Position numbers and translations under genes: made by a program
Notes under the pieces: generated by a model
Seen by the model: the letters and a program-made list of their open reading frames with translations, nothing else
Told to the model about the DNA's origin: nothing
The model's database searches: none
In this document: positions 17,385-25,838 of the stretch, in pieces
Layout of the letters: each line of letters opens with the position of its first letter
How positions within the stretch are numbered: the first letter of the stretch is position 1
NCBI GenBank assembly: GCA_943787435.1
Contig: CALSMK010000014.1
Coordinates: 29,097 to 93,096, forward strand
Source of the DNA: an uncultured Flavobacteriales bacterium
GTDB taxonomy: Bacteria; Bacteroidota; Bacteroidia; Flavobacteriales_D; Sanyastnellaceae
Direction: 5' to 3'
Length of the DNA: 64,000 nucleotides

Positions 17385-18905
17385 TCAGTCCTCGAATGCC
17401 ATCCGCAATTGCTGCTTGAGCTTGCGGTTGTATTCGTCCATCAACCACTGGCGGTAATTGTCCGTGGTCTTGGAAATGCACTTGGTGTAGTCCCGAATGC
17501 GTTGCTCAATGTCGCCTTCCAATTCCTCGATGAGTTCGATTCCATGGAATTCATCTTCGGCAACATTGGAGATCATGGTCACGTGGTGGGCCAGGCTGTC
17601 TTCAATGGCTGCCTTGGGTCTGCGGCCTTTGCGTGTGGCCTCGATGTAGGCATCTTTCATGATGAAAGGAGGCAGATCTTGCACCTTGAACATCACCTTG
17701 AGCCTTTCAGGCATCTCGTAGACAAACGTCTCCTCGATTTCCTCGTCGGTATAGAGGCCGTCGAGGTAGGCATTTGGAGCTCGGAAGATGTCTTCCCAAT
17801 TCACGTGGGCATCCCACAATCCAAATCGGCGCGCGTTGTTGCCCAGGTCAATGACCGTGAAATCTTTCTTGTTTTTGAAGATTCGAGATCCCCGACCAAT
17901 CATCTGGTGATACAGGGTCAAGGATTTGGTGGCGCGATTCAGGATGATCGTTTCCACAGAAGGCTCGTCGAAACCCGTCGTCAGGATGCTGACCGAAGTC
18001 AGGATGGCATCGGGCTTTTCATGAAACCAGGTCAAGATGTCCTGCCTTTCCTTTTCGGTGTGGGTGTTGTCGAGGTGTCGGATCTCATATCCCTCTTCCT
18101 CAAACAGTTGCGCCACCATCAAGGAGGTGTGAATGCCGTTGTTGAAGATCAAGGTCTTGGTTCCCTTCGCCTTCTCCTCATATGCGTACAGGAGCTTCTC
18201 CTGCATGAAGTAATTGCCATACAGCCGCTCCGAGCTCGATACGGTGTAGTCGCCATTGATGCCCACTTTGAGGGACTTCAAATTGACGTCATAGCTGTAG
18301 GTGGATGCCTTGGCCAGGTATCCTTGTCCCACGAGTTTTGAAATGGACTCACCCACCAAGACTTCTTGGTAGTTGTCCTTCAATGGCAATTTGATGTTGC
18401 TTGAAAGGGGGGTGGCTGTCACACCCAGCAAAATCTGATTGTCGAAAAATTTGAAGAGCTTTCTGAAGCTGTTATAGTGTGCCTCGTCAATCACCACCAA
18501 GCCCAACTTATCGAAAGAGATGTGCTCATCGTTCAGGCGGTTGTTCAAGGTTTCCACCATGGCCACGTAGCACCAATGTTCCTTGTCTTCGTCGAGGACT
18601 TTGACTTTGGAATCAATGATTTTGTTGTCCACTCCGATGTCGGAAAGCATCCGGCTCGTTTGCCCCAAGAGTTCAATCCGGTGGGTGAGGATCAAGACTT
18701 TCTTGCCTTGTTCCAAAATGAAGCGCTTTGCCAACTCGCTAAAAATCACTGTCTTGCCTCCTCCGGTAGGGAGTTGGTACAGCAGATTGTAGCGCTCGTT
18801 GAATTTCTTCATGCGCTCCATAATGGAGTCAATCGCTTGGGCTTGGTAGCCATAAAGCTGCTTGCCTTCAGTCGAAATCAACTTGTCCTTTACCGCTTCG
18901 ATCAT
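17385..18905 (-). CDS. DEAD/DEAH-box helicase (SF2)
   Basis: 506 residues from ATG 18905. Helicase motifs in order: YQAQAIDSI (Q-like), LPTGGGKTVIF (Walker A), ILTHRIELL (Ia), VVIDEAHYNSF (DEAH box), VTATPL (III), SILTTGFDEPSVETIIL (V), and YHQMIGRGSRI (VI). This is the type III restriction-subunit-like helicase group common in Bacteroidota, acting on DNA or RNA with ATP; the exact substrate is unknown. There is no nuclease domain. It is divergent from ung, with a good promoter match just upstream. Confidence 0.87.
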   Translation of the reverse strand: MIEAVKDKLISTEGKQLYGYQAQAIDSIMERMKKFNERYNLLYQLPTGGGKTVIFSELAKRFILEQGKKVLILTHRIELLGQTSRMLSDIGVDNKIIDSKVKVLDEDKEHWCYVAMVETLNNRLNDEHISFDKLGLVVIDEAHYNSFRKLFKFFDNQILLGVTATPLSSNIKLPLKDNYQEVLVGESISKLVGQGYLAKASTYSYDVNLKSLKVGINGDYTVSSSERLYGNYFMQEKLLYAYEEKAKGTKTLIFNNGIHTSLMVAQLFEEEGYEIRHLDNTHTEKERQDILTWFHEKPDAILTSVSILTTGFDEPSVETIILNRATKSLTLYHQMIGRGSRIFKNKKDFTVIDLGNNARRFGLWDAHVNWEDIFRAPNAYLDGLYTDEEIEETFVYEMPERLKVMFKVQDLPPFIMKDAYIEATRKGRRPKAAIEDSLAHHVTMISNVAEDEFHGIELIEELEGDIEQRIRDYTKCISKTTDNYRQWLMDEYNRKLKQQLRMAFED

Positions 18906-18918
18906 AATGGTGATTCTG

Positions 18919-18949
18919 CAAAAGTACCCCCCGGAATGACGGATGACAA
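18919..18949 (-). promoter_or_regulatory. Bacteroidota-type promoter for the helicase gene
   Basis: The minus strand reads TTG (18947-18949), then 20 bases, then TACTTTTG (18919-18926), matching the Bacteroidota -33 TTG and -7 TAnnTTTG elements at normal spacing. It lies so close to ATG 18905 that the leader would be only a few bases long. Confidence 0.5.
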
Positions 18950-18983
18950 TGAATGCGGACTTGTATTTTAGGAGGTTTCTCAC

Positions 18984-19688
18984 ATGTTGCACAATACTTC
19001 ACATTCGCACGACTTGCGGAGCCTGTTCAATCACGAGAAAGCATGGGCCCTGAACGGAGGACAATGTGTTGATGATGCGTTGATTGCGGCTGTGAACAAG
19101 GCGTACGCTGAAGGGCCGTGTCACCCGCGACCTGAGGATTGGTTTCGCGCGTTGAAATTGGTGGGGTCACCAAAAAAAGTTCGGGTGGTGATCTTGGGGC
19201 AGGATCCATACCACGGCCCATCCCAAGCCAATGGCCTGGCTTTTTCTGTGAACCAAGGTGTTGCGTTGCCGCCTTCATTGCGCAACATATATAAGGAGCT
19301 ATCACGCGATGGTTTGGGTGTGCCGCCTGTTCATGGCGACCTGTCTGCTTGGGCCGCCCAAGGGGTGCTTCTGCTGAACGACGTCCTGTCGGTGGGCCAA
19401 GGCCAAGCCGCTTCACACTCGCGGTTTGGCTGGCAAGCGGTCACCCGGGCAATTTTGGAGCAATTGACCCACCGTCCCGTGGTTTTTCTCTTGTGGGGGC
19501 GACACGCTCGTATGCGGGCAGCAGAATTACAAAGCCTTCACCCAGAACATCAGATTTTACAGGCACCCCATCCCAGTCCGCTGAGTGCGCATCGCGGCTT
19601 TTTGGGATGCGGACATTTCTCCAAGGTCAACCAATGGCTGTCTTCGAGAGGCGAATCAGAAATTCAATGGCTCACAGGTCCGTGGTGA
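18984..19688 (+). CDS. ung: Uracil-DNA glycosylase
   Basis: 234 residues. Removes uracil from DNA in base excision repair. Catalytic motif VVILGQDPYHGPSQANGLAF contains the active Asp; the second motif HPSPLSAHRGFLGCGHFSK contains the active His. The mid-segment GVLLLNDVLSVGQGQAASH is the family-1 signature with a few conservative changes. The length is typical. It is divergent from the helicase gene and is followed by the WD40 gene 37 bases downstream. Confidence 0.95.
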   Translation: MLHNTSHSHDLRSLFNHEKAWALNGGQCVDDALIAAVNKAYAEGPCHPRPEDWFRALKLVGSPKKVRVVILGQDPYHGPSQANGLAFSVNQGVALPPSLRNIYKELSRDGLGVPPVHGDLSAWAAQGVLLLNDVLSVGQGQAASHSRFGWQAVTRAILEQLTHRPVVFLLWGRHARMRAAELQSLHPEHQILQAPHPSPLSAHRGFLGCGHFSKVNQWLSSRGESEIQWLTGPW

Positions 19689-19725
19689 TGGCCGATGGGT
19701 CAAATGGAGTCGGTATTTTCGTCTC

Positions 19726-20607
19726 ATGAGTGCCCTCGAAAACACAGCAGGCGAATCTGGAAAATGGACACTTCTCCAAGAGCTGTCCGGCCACCAAGGT
19801 GCCGTGTATGATTTAGCGCGAGGAGAGGAGGGGGATTTGTGGAGTGTCGGTGGAGATGGTTGGATGGTCCGGTGGCCCGCACAAGATGGGGCATGGTCGG
19901 TTTCCGGTGAGGCCATGGCCAGGACAGAGCAAGCCCTTTTTGCTTTGGATGTGGTGCAGGGCCAGGTTTTGGCCGGTGGAGCTGATGGGGGCTTGGTCCA
20001 ATGGACCCAAGAAGGAATCACCATCCTGTCTGGACACCAAGGAGGAACCTATTGCGTGCAAGGTGAATTCAGTGGCGGGGCAGACGGCAAACTCCGGCTG
20101 TGGAAGTCGGGCAAGACCTTGGGCCAAGTCCAAGGCCGCATTCGCTGTGTGGCCAACCACAACGGCCACCATTGGGTGGGCACCCACGACGGGAGGGTTC
20201 ATCATTTGGAAGGGAGGAGTTCTCAATCGCTTCACGAAGGCAGTTTGAGGGCCATCTTGAAATGGCCGGGCAAGGATGTGTGGGGTACAGCTGGTGGCGA
20301 CGGTTCCATTCGGGTGTGGAAAGCGTCGGATGCCCAATGGGAACTGTTGGTGAACATCGATGCCCACAAGGGATCGGTTTACCGGTTGTTGCCCTCTCCA
20401 GATGGTCGATATGTGGCCTCTGTTTCTCGAGACCGAAGCATCGCCATTTGGCACGCCGACACCTTGGAATTGCACCAGCGATTGTCTCGCCCCACCTCTC
20501 CAGGGCACACACGGTCGGTGAATGCCCTTTGTTTTTTGGACCCACACACCCTGGCCTCGGCCGGAGACGATGGGAGAATCCTCATCTGGGGCTTGAAAAG
20601 CACCTGA
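19726..20607 (+). CDS. WD40-repeat protein
   Basis: 293 residues from ATG 19726. About six to seven WD40 blades are visible, for example SGHQGAVYDLARG, WSVGGDGWMVRWPA, DAHKGSVYRLLPSPDGRY, SVSRDRSIAIWHAD and ASAGDDGRILIWG. It forms a beta-propeller, probably a protein interaction scaffold in the cytoplasm because no signal peptide is present. No partner can be named. It lies between ung and hisS on the same strand (gaps of 37 and 56 bases), so these three may be cotranscribed. Confidence 0.88.
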   Translation: MSALENTAGESGKWTLLQELSGHQGAVYDLARGEEGDLWSVGGDGWMVRWPAQDGAWSVSGEAMARTEQALFALDVVQGQVLAGGADGGLVQWTQEGITILSGHQGGTYCVQGEFSGGADGKLRLWKSGKTLGQVQGRIRCVANHNGHHWVGTHDGRVHHLEGRSSQSLHEGSLRAILKWPGKDVWGTAGGDGSIRVWKASDAQWELLVNIDAHKGSVYRLLPSPDGRYVASVSRDRSIAIWHADTLELHQRLSRPTSPGHTRSVNALCFLDPHTLASAGDDGRILIWGLKST

Positions 20608-20645
20608 AAACCGCCGAATGCACCGGGGAGCCCAATGGTGCGGAT

Positions 20646-20653
20646 TAACTTTG
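20646..20653 (+). promoter_or_regulatory. Candidate -7 element for hisS
   Basis: TAACTTTG matches the Bacteroidota -7 consensus exactly, 10 bases before ATG 20664. No clear -33 TTG is present at the right spacing, so this is tentative. Confidence 0.3.
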
Positions 20654-20663
20654 ACCCCAGAAC

Positions 20664-22028
20664 ATGAGCAAACCGAGCATTCCCAAGGGCACCCGTGATT
20701 TTACCCCCGCTGTGATGGCCAGGAGGCAGTGGATTTTCTCGACCCTTCGAGCGGCCTTTGAATCTCGCGGGTTCCAGCCCATCGAGACCCCAGCCATGGA
20801 GGCCTTGGCCACCTTAACAGGAAAGTATGGAGAGGAGGGGGATCAGCTCATTTTCAAAATCCTCAACAACGGGGATTTTCTGTCCAAAGCCCAAGAAGAA
20901 ACATTGGCATCACGCGACAGCAAGGCGCTGTCTTTTCAGGTGTCCAAAAAGGCGCTGCGCTATGACCTGACCGTTCCTTTTGCGCGTTTTGTGACCATGC
21001 ACAGGAATGAGATTCCCATGCCGTTCAAGCGCTACCAAATGCAAACGGTTTGGCGCGGTGACCGACCTGGCAAGGGACGCTACCAAGAGTTTGTGCAATG
21101 CGATGCAGACATCATCGGCTCCACGGGGGTCCTGTGTGAGTTGGAGTTGATTTCGCTGTTCGATGAAGCGCTTCGCAGTCTTCAGGTGCCCAACCACAGG
21201 ATTTTGGTGAATGACCGCCGGATTTTGGCAGGCATTGCGGCCCAGTTGGGCGTGGGCGACCGGTTGACCGATTGGACGGTGGCTGTGGACAAGCACGACA
21301 AGGTGGGCATTGAAGGCGTTTGCAAGGAATTGGACCAGCGCGGCTTCGGTGCATCGGTGCAAGAGGGGACAGCCAAGTTGTTCGGACCGCGACCAGGTGG
21401 CCTCGAGGGCATGAAGGCCTTGGCCGAGGAGTTCAACCACGCTTTGGTGCTGGAGGGAACTGAAGCTTTGATGTCCTTGTGGTCATTGGCCGCAAGCCAG
21501 GGAATAGGAGAGCCGGAATTGGTGTTTGCTCCAGGATTGGCAAGGGGCCTGAACTACTACACAGGGGCCATTTTTGAGGTGCAAGTGGTGGATTCTCCTG
21601 TGGGCAGCATATGCGGTGGCGGGCGCTACGATGACCTCACAGGCATCTTTGGAATGCCCGGCGTCAGCGGGGTGGGGATCAGCTTCGGTGCAGATCGGAT
21701 TTACGATGTGTTGGAGCATTTTGAGGCCTTCCCGTCTGATTTGGCCACAGATTTAGACGTCCTGGTTTTGCACATGGGAGAAGAGACCTTGGAGGGGACA
21801 TTGAAGGCGGCCAGACTGTGCCGCGAAAGTGGCCTTCGCACCGAGCTTTACCCCGATGCTGCTAAACTGAAGAAGCAGTTCAAGTATGCCGATGATCGGG
21901 GAGTTCCCCACGTGATCATCATTGGAAGCGATGAAGCCGCCCAAGGCGTGGCCACCCTTCGCAACATGAAGAATGGAGACCAAGTCACCGACACGGTGGA
22001 TGCGCTGGTGGCTCAACTTCGAGGTTAA
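20664..22028 (+). CDS. hisS: Histidine-tRNA ligase
   Basis: 454 residues. Class II synthetase that charges tRNA-His. The N-terminus (IPKGTRDFTP), motif 2 region (YQMQTVWRGDRPGKGRYQEF), the histidine signatures (FAPGLARGLNYYTGAIFEV and CGGGRYDDL), motif 3 (GVGISFGADRIYDVL) and the C-terminal anticodon-binding domain (FKYADDRGVPHVIIIG) are all present in order and intact. The gene ends beside a short tandem repeat that fills the gap to the next, convergent, gene. Confidence 0.97.
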   Translation: MSKPSIPKGTRDFTPAVMARRQWIFSTLRAAFESRGFQPIETPAMEALATLTGKYGEEGDQLIFKILNNGDFLSKAQEETLASRDSKALSFQVSKKALRYDLTVPFARFVTMHRNEIPMPFKRYQMQTVWRGDRPGKGRYQEFVQCDADIIGSTGVLCELELISLFDEALRSLQVPNHRILVNDRRILAGIAAQLGVGDRLTDWTVAVDKHDKVGIEGVCKELDQRGFGASVQEGTAKLFGPRPGGLEGMKALAEEFNHALVLEGTEALMSLWSLAASQGIGEPELVFAPGLARGLNYYTGAIFEVQVVDSPVGSICGGGRYDDLTGIFGMPGVSGVGISFGADRIYDVLEHFEAFPSDLATDLDVLVLHMGEETLEGTLKAARLCRESGLRTELYPDAAKLKKQFKYADDRGVPHVIIIGSDEAAQGVATLRNMKNGDQVTDTVDALVAQLRG

Positions 22029-22074
22029 AATTCACTGGTGGCAGGTTTGGGCCGACTACAAGTCGGTGAGGCCG

Positions 22075-22160
22075 ATGGAGCGGGCAAAGGTTCGGACTTT
22101 GGAGCCGGCTTGGGAATCGACTCTGGAGCCCGCTTGGGCATTGGCTTTGGAGCGGCGTTG
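22075..22160 (+). repeat. 24-base tandem repeat between convergent genes
   Basis: Three and a half imperfect 24-base units start at 22075, 22099, 22123 and 22147. Each begins (A/T/C)TGGAGC. The unit length is a multiple of three, but no frame looks like a real gene. It fills most of the 137-base gap between the ends of hisS and the minus-strand gene 22166. Confidence 0.6.
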
Positions 22161-22165
22161 AATAT

Positions 22166-23131
22166 TCAAGCAGGAAGCAAGGGCAATTCACAGTGCCAAA
22201 TGCCACCGGCATGTGCAATGCCTCCGTGCCGCAGCATGAATGCGGCGTCCCAATCTTTGACCATCTGATTGGACCAAGTGGCATGTGGGCTGCCCGATGC
22301 CGAGAGCCTTGCAGAAGATTCGGTGAACGTCCAATGCCATTGGAGTTGTCCTTCATTCCTGTGTTCCAAGGCCGCAATGCCCATTCGCTCGGCCGCGCCG
22401 AGAAACAGCATGGAAGGCACCTTTCTGAGCAGCGTCGGGCTGTTCTGTGCGGGTGTTCCTAAAACTTCAAGGCCTTCGATTCCCATGGTGCGAAGCCATT
22501 GGGCCCAACGGTTGACGTGACGGCAGGCCTCTGCAACTGGGATGTCATCTTGATCTCGCTCCATGAATACATGGCGCAAATGGGCGGCAATGCCGCCCAC
22601 CAAAAGGGCACATTGATCGGCGTCATCTCGGTATTCGAGGAGTCGGCCCTCGAGTTCCCCAAACAGAAAGTCAAAATCTTGTGCATCGCCACGGGACAAC
22701 AAAAGGGCAGAGCGGCACCGCCTCAGTCGCCGGTCCATGGCTTCGTGTTCCCTGGCGCGCATGATTTCATTCTGCACGTTGCCCCGCTTCCAAATGATCC
22801 ATGACGTCTCTTGGTTGATGCGATCTCGCATGGCCCGGTAATGGCCTTGGTTGTTTTCCCAAACCCAGCCAAAGACAGGCATGGCCAACGCCGCGCTCAT
22901 GCATGCCCAAGCCCAATCGGAAAGAGGGGAGGCGAGGGTCTTAAGGATGCCCGCTGCCACCAGAAATGCGATGGTCGAGAGAACAAAAAGGAAGCGTGAA
23001 AGGCGCTGTTGATCTTCGTTGCCCTGGCCATTCTTGACGCTCCAACCAAGGTGGACATCATCTCGAACGGCGATGCAGAAGCCGATGAGAATCAGCCAAG
23101 GTGTCAAGCCTATGGTCAGGGGGACGTTCAT
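22166..23131 (-). CDS. LytS-like membrane protein without a phospho-accepting His (pseudo-kinase)
   Basis: 321 residues. Three N-terminal hydrophobic segments (about residues 5-21, 46-66, 74-92) are followed by a helical region and a segment that aligns in layout with the LytS His-box: DFDFLFGELEGRLLEYRDD at about 152-170 stands where PHFLFNxLN is normally found, so the His is missing. The following ALLVGGIAAHLRHVF and IPVAEACRHVNRWAQWL fit the rest of the dimerisation region. The ATPase N box also appears lost (FLGAAERMG instead of LVENAxKHG). It probably has a structural or regulatory role. It is 36 bases downstream of meaB on the same strand. Confidence 0.55.
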   Translation of the reverse strand: MNVPLTIGLTPWLILIGFCIAVRDDVHLGWSVKNGQGNEDQQRLSRFLFVLSTIAFLVAAGILKTLASPLSDWAWACMSAALAMPVFGWVWENNQGHYRAMRDRINQETSWIIWKRGNVQNEIMRAREHEAMDRRLRRCRSALLLSRGDAQDFDFLFGELEGRLLEYRDDADQCALLVGGIAAHLRHVFMERDQDDIPVAEACRHVNRWAQWLRTMGIEGLEVLGTPAQNSPTLLRKVPSMLFLGAAERMGIAALEHRNEGQLQWHWTFTESSARLSASGSPHATWSNQMVKDWDAAFMLRHGGIAHAGGIWHCELPLLPA

Positions 23132-23167
23132 GATGCGCGTCCACCATGCCCAAAGGATGGGGACCCC

Positions 23168-24217
23168 TCAATCTAAGCCGTCGAGCAGACGTCTCACAGC
23201 GTCAAATGGCTGAATTTGTGCGTGTTGGACTTCGCTTTGCAGTTGTTTCCATGCCGCTTGGAATCCGGGCTTGGATCGCATGCGATGGAGCATTTCGCTG
23301 TTGAGCATCGATTCTAACATGTCCGCGTGTTGTCTCGCCCTTCTCGCATCCAAGTGTCCCCGGGTTCGCGCGGCGTCTAGCCGGGCTTCGATTCGGTCGA
23401 CCCATTGCGAAACGCTCTTGTTGTCCAATGCGGAACCTGTGCCAAAAAGAGGGGGCTCCCCATCGAGAGGAGGGGGCAGAAGGTCGAGCGCGCCTCGGTA
23501 GGCCGCCAAGCTGGCTTTGGCCAGTTCCACGCGCTCTTTGGGTCCATCCGCCTTGTTCATGAGCACCACATCGGCCCACTCCAAGATTCCACGCTTGATG
23601 CCTTGAACCCCATCGCCACCGCCCGGCAGCATGAGCAGCACAAACACATCGGTCATTCGCCGCACTTCAATTTCACTTTGGCCCACACCCACGGTCTCAA
23701 TCAAAATGCGGTCAAAGCCGGCAGCTTCGCAGAGCCTTGCGCTTTCTGATGTCGCGCGCGCCACTCCGCCCAGCGTTTCTCCAGTGGGAGAGGGGCGGAC
23801 AAAGGCCGATGGGTGTTGTGCCAGCCCGTCCATTCGGGTTTTGTCGCCCAACATGCTGCCACCTGTGCGGCTGCTGGAGGGATCCACAGCCAAGACAGCC
23901 ACGCTGTGGCCTTGTTTGATGAGGGACATGCCAGCGGCTTCAATCCAAGTGCTCTTGCCCACACCGGGGACGCCGGTAAAGCCGTAGCGCAATGCCTGCC
24001 CATGGGCAGGGGGCAGGGCGGTCATCAAGGCCTCGGACCGGTTGCGGTCTTCAGGCCGGTGACTTTCGATCAAGCTGATCGCTTTGGCCAAGGCCACCCG
24101 GTCTCCGGATTGAATTCGATTGGCCCAATCCTCCATCTCGGCAGGGGGATGCGCTTTCGCTTGTCGAATTCTTTCAACCGCGCGTCGTCGGGCTTCGTTT
24201 TCAAGATCTTTGGCCAT
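23168..24217 (-). CDS. meaB: Methylmalonyl-CoA mutase-associated GTPase MeaB
   Basis: 349 residues. A G3E-family GTPase that loads and protects B12-dependent methylmalonyl-CoA mutase. Walker A is GFTGVPGVGKSTWIEA, followed by VLAVDPSSSRTGGSMLGDKT, IETVGVGQSEIEV and the NKAD base-recognition motif. The C-terminal helices (RMRSKPGF) are present. The mutase genes themselves are not in this window. It is divergent from the CarboxypepD_reg-like gene and upstream of the pseudo-kinase gene. Confidence 0.93.
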   Translation of the reverse strand: MAKDLENEARRRAVERIRQAKAHPPAEMEDWANRIQSGDRVALAKAISLIESHRPEDRNRSEALMTALPPAHGQALRYGFTGVPGVGKSTWIEAAGMSLIKQGHSVAVLAVDPSSSRTGGSMLGDKTRMDGLAQHPSAFVRPSPTGETLGGVARATSESARLCEAAGFDRILIETVGVGQSEIEVRRMTDVFVLLMLPGGGDGVQGIKRGILEWADVVLMNKADGPKERVELAKASLAAYRGALDLLPPPLDGEPPLFGTGSALDNKSVSQWVDRIEARLDAARTRGHLDARRARQHADMLESMLNSEMLHRMRSKPGFQAAWKQLQSEVQHAQIQPFDAVRRLLDGLD

Positions 24218-24253
24218 GCCGCGTACAAGTTAGCGGTAGTTTAAGGCCCGAAG

Positions 24254-25042
24254 ATGAGACCCATGAATGCGATTTTGGCGATTGTGCCTTTGTGTTTGCT
24301 GACGTGCGCATGTGCAATGGGCACGGCCCAAGTTGTGCCCGATACCACGGTGTCGATTTCGGTGGGGTTGGCCGGTGAAGTGTTGGGCCCAGATGGAAGG
24401 GGGCTGCCGGGCTGCATGATTGTGAACCGTTCCACTGGAGAGGGGCGTTTTGGAAGCGCCAGTGGCAGGTTCGCTTTGGACGTTTCGCCCGGGGACACCC
24501 TTCAGTTCGCCTCCATTGGATTCAGGACCGTCAGCCGCAAGGTTCCCATCGACTTGCCCACCAAGTCGGGAGGGTGGAACTGGACCATTCACTTGGCGCG
24601 CATGGCCGTCGATGTGGCCACCGCAGAGATCATCGCTCCCCGAGACCTTGGCGAGATTGTGCGCGATATCCAGGCTCTGGGGTACAACGAAAAGGAAAAC
24701 CGCACCAGCGGAATCAACGCCTTCACCAGTCCCCTGACCTACCTGTATGAGCAGCTCAACAGAATGGAGCGGAGCAAAAGGGAAGTGGCCAGGTTGGAAA
24801 ATGAAGACCGCAGGAAAGCGCTCTTGAAAGAGCTGTTGGGCAAGTATGTGGACTTTGAAATCGTCTCTCTGAGCCCAGAGGAGTTCGATGCTTTTGTGGC
24901 CTTTGTGGATCCGGGCGAAGCGGTGTTGAAAGCCTTGACTCAATATGAGTTTATCCTGTGGACTCGGGAACGTTTTCTTGCATTCAAATCTCAACCGGAA
25001 CGGCTGGAGGGGTCGGACTTTGAATACCAATGGGACGATTGA
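24254..25042 (+). CDS. Exported CarboxypepD_reg-like domain protein
   Basis: 262 residues with a signal peptide (MNAILAIVPLCLLTCACAMG; ATG 24263 is a possible start). The domain at about 35-120 (SVGLAGEVLGPDGRGLPG, then GRFALDVSPGDTLQFASIG) is the carboxypeptidase-regulatory-like beta-sandwich that often precedes TonB-dependent receptors, but here it stands alone with a C-terminal helical region containing YLYEQLNRMERSKREVARL. It is probably periplasmic. It is widespread in Bacteroidota; the function is unknown. Confidence 0.75.
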   Translation: MRPMNAILAIVPLCLLTCACAMGTAQVVPDTTVSISVGLAGEVLGPDGRGLPGCMIVNRSTGEGRFGSASGRFALDVSPGDTLQFASIGFRTVSRKVPIDLPTKSGGWNWTIHLARMAVDVATAEIIAPRDLGEIVRDIQALGYNEKENRTSGINAFTSPLTYLYEQLNRMERSKREVARLENEDRRKALLKELLGKYVDFEIVSLSPEEFDAFVAFVDPGEAVLKALTQYEFILWTRERFLAFKSQPERLEGSDFEYQWDD

Positions 25043-25062
25043 GTCGACCCGGAATTTGAAGC

Positions 25063-25170
25063 GGAGCTGACGCCGAAAGGAAAGCTGATGTCAAGGGTGA
25101 AGAAAACACCAAGGTTGAAGCCAACGCCAACAATGAAGCTGACGCGAACAATGAAGCTGACGCCAAGGGC
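25063..25170 (+). repeat. Short degenerate tandem repeats between convergent genes
   Basis: Two adjacent 18-base units (25129-25146 and 25147-25164, differing only in the last base) share AATGAAGCTGACGC. Weaker related units with GAAGC or AAGCTGA run upstream to about 25063. The repeats occupy most of the 131-base gap between two convergent genes, much like the repeat after hisS. Confidence 0.5.
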
Positions 25171-25173
25171 GAC

Positions 25174-25515
25174 TTACTCCAGGTAGGAAGAACTCAAGTA
25201 GAAGGTGAAGGCTTTGAAGACCAGTCCAGCGCCGGCAATGGCCACGCAGAAGATGCGCGCATTCCGCCTTTTGGATTCGTACTGATCAAAGCGAACCACC
25301 AAATCCAAGAAGAGCGAGATGGCGGCCACGGCTTCGAACAAGGTGACCCAGCCACGGCGCTCGTCAATGAAGGCCATGGCCTGTTCGGCCAAGTTGTTGG
25401 GCCAGACAGAGGCCAGCGAAGTGTCGGCCAAGTAAATGGCGTTGTACGCCACAAGCAAGATGAGGCTCACATCGAGCATGCGTTGCTCTGTGCGGGATTC
25501 TTCAGCGCTTTCCAT
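25174..25515 (-). CDS. Small membrane protein, three predicted helices
   Basis: 113 residues from ATG 25515 (MESAEESRTEQRM). Hydrophobic segments: LDVSLILLVAYNAIYLA, then FEAVAAISLFLDLVV, then FCVAIAGAGLVFKAFTFYL. It is an inner-membrane protein of unknown role and I do not recognise the family. The longer start at 25662 would run across the region upstream of the divergent small gene and is not favoured. Confidence 0.6.
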   Translation of the reverse strand: MESAEESRTEQRMLDVSLILLVAYNAIYLADTSLASVWPNNLAEQAMAFIDERRGWVTLFEAVAAISLFLDLVVRFDQYESKRRNARIFCVAIAGAGLVFKAFTFYLSSSYLE

Positions 25516-25688
25516 GGATGCGAAGGTAGAGGGGGGAATCGACCCAGAGATTTCCGACGCAACAAAACACACCCTACATTCGTTGTCACTCTGCCATGTC
25601 GAATCAAGACCGTCCCAAAGTCCGTGTGATTGCCCTTCGGCGCAATGGAACTCCATCCCCATTCAAGGGAATCGGACGACAAGTGAGA

Positions 25689-25838
25689 ATGCAGCGGATG
25701 GCCGTGATTTTGATGGGAAGTTTGTGGGTTCTTGCCTTCGCCACAGGGTGCAGCCGGAACACCAAGAACTGCAGTGCATACGACGGAATTCAGCTTGAGC
25801 TGAACGCCACAGCGCCGGATTCAGGCGCTCAAAACTGA
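25689..25838 (+). CDS. Possible small lipoprotein
   Basis: 49 residues. MQRMAVILMGSLWVLAFATG is followed by Cys, a good lipoprotein signal, then a short tail with two more Cys residues. The frame is open further upstream to 25596, but that part lacks a signal peptide. Its end overlaps the MBOAT gene end by 10 bases on the other strand. It is short and without a recognised family, so the call is tentative. Confidence 0.35.
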   Translation: MQRMAVILMGSLWVLAFATGCSRNTKNCSAYDGIQLELNATAPDSGAQN

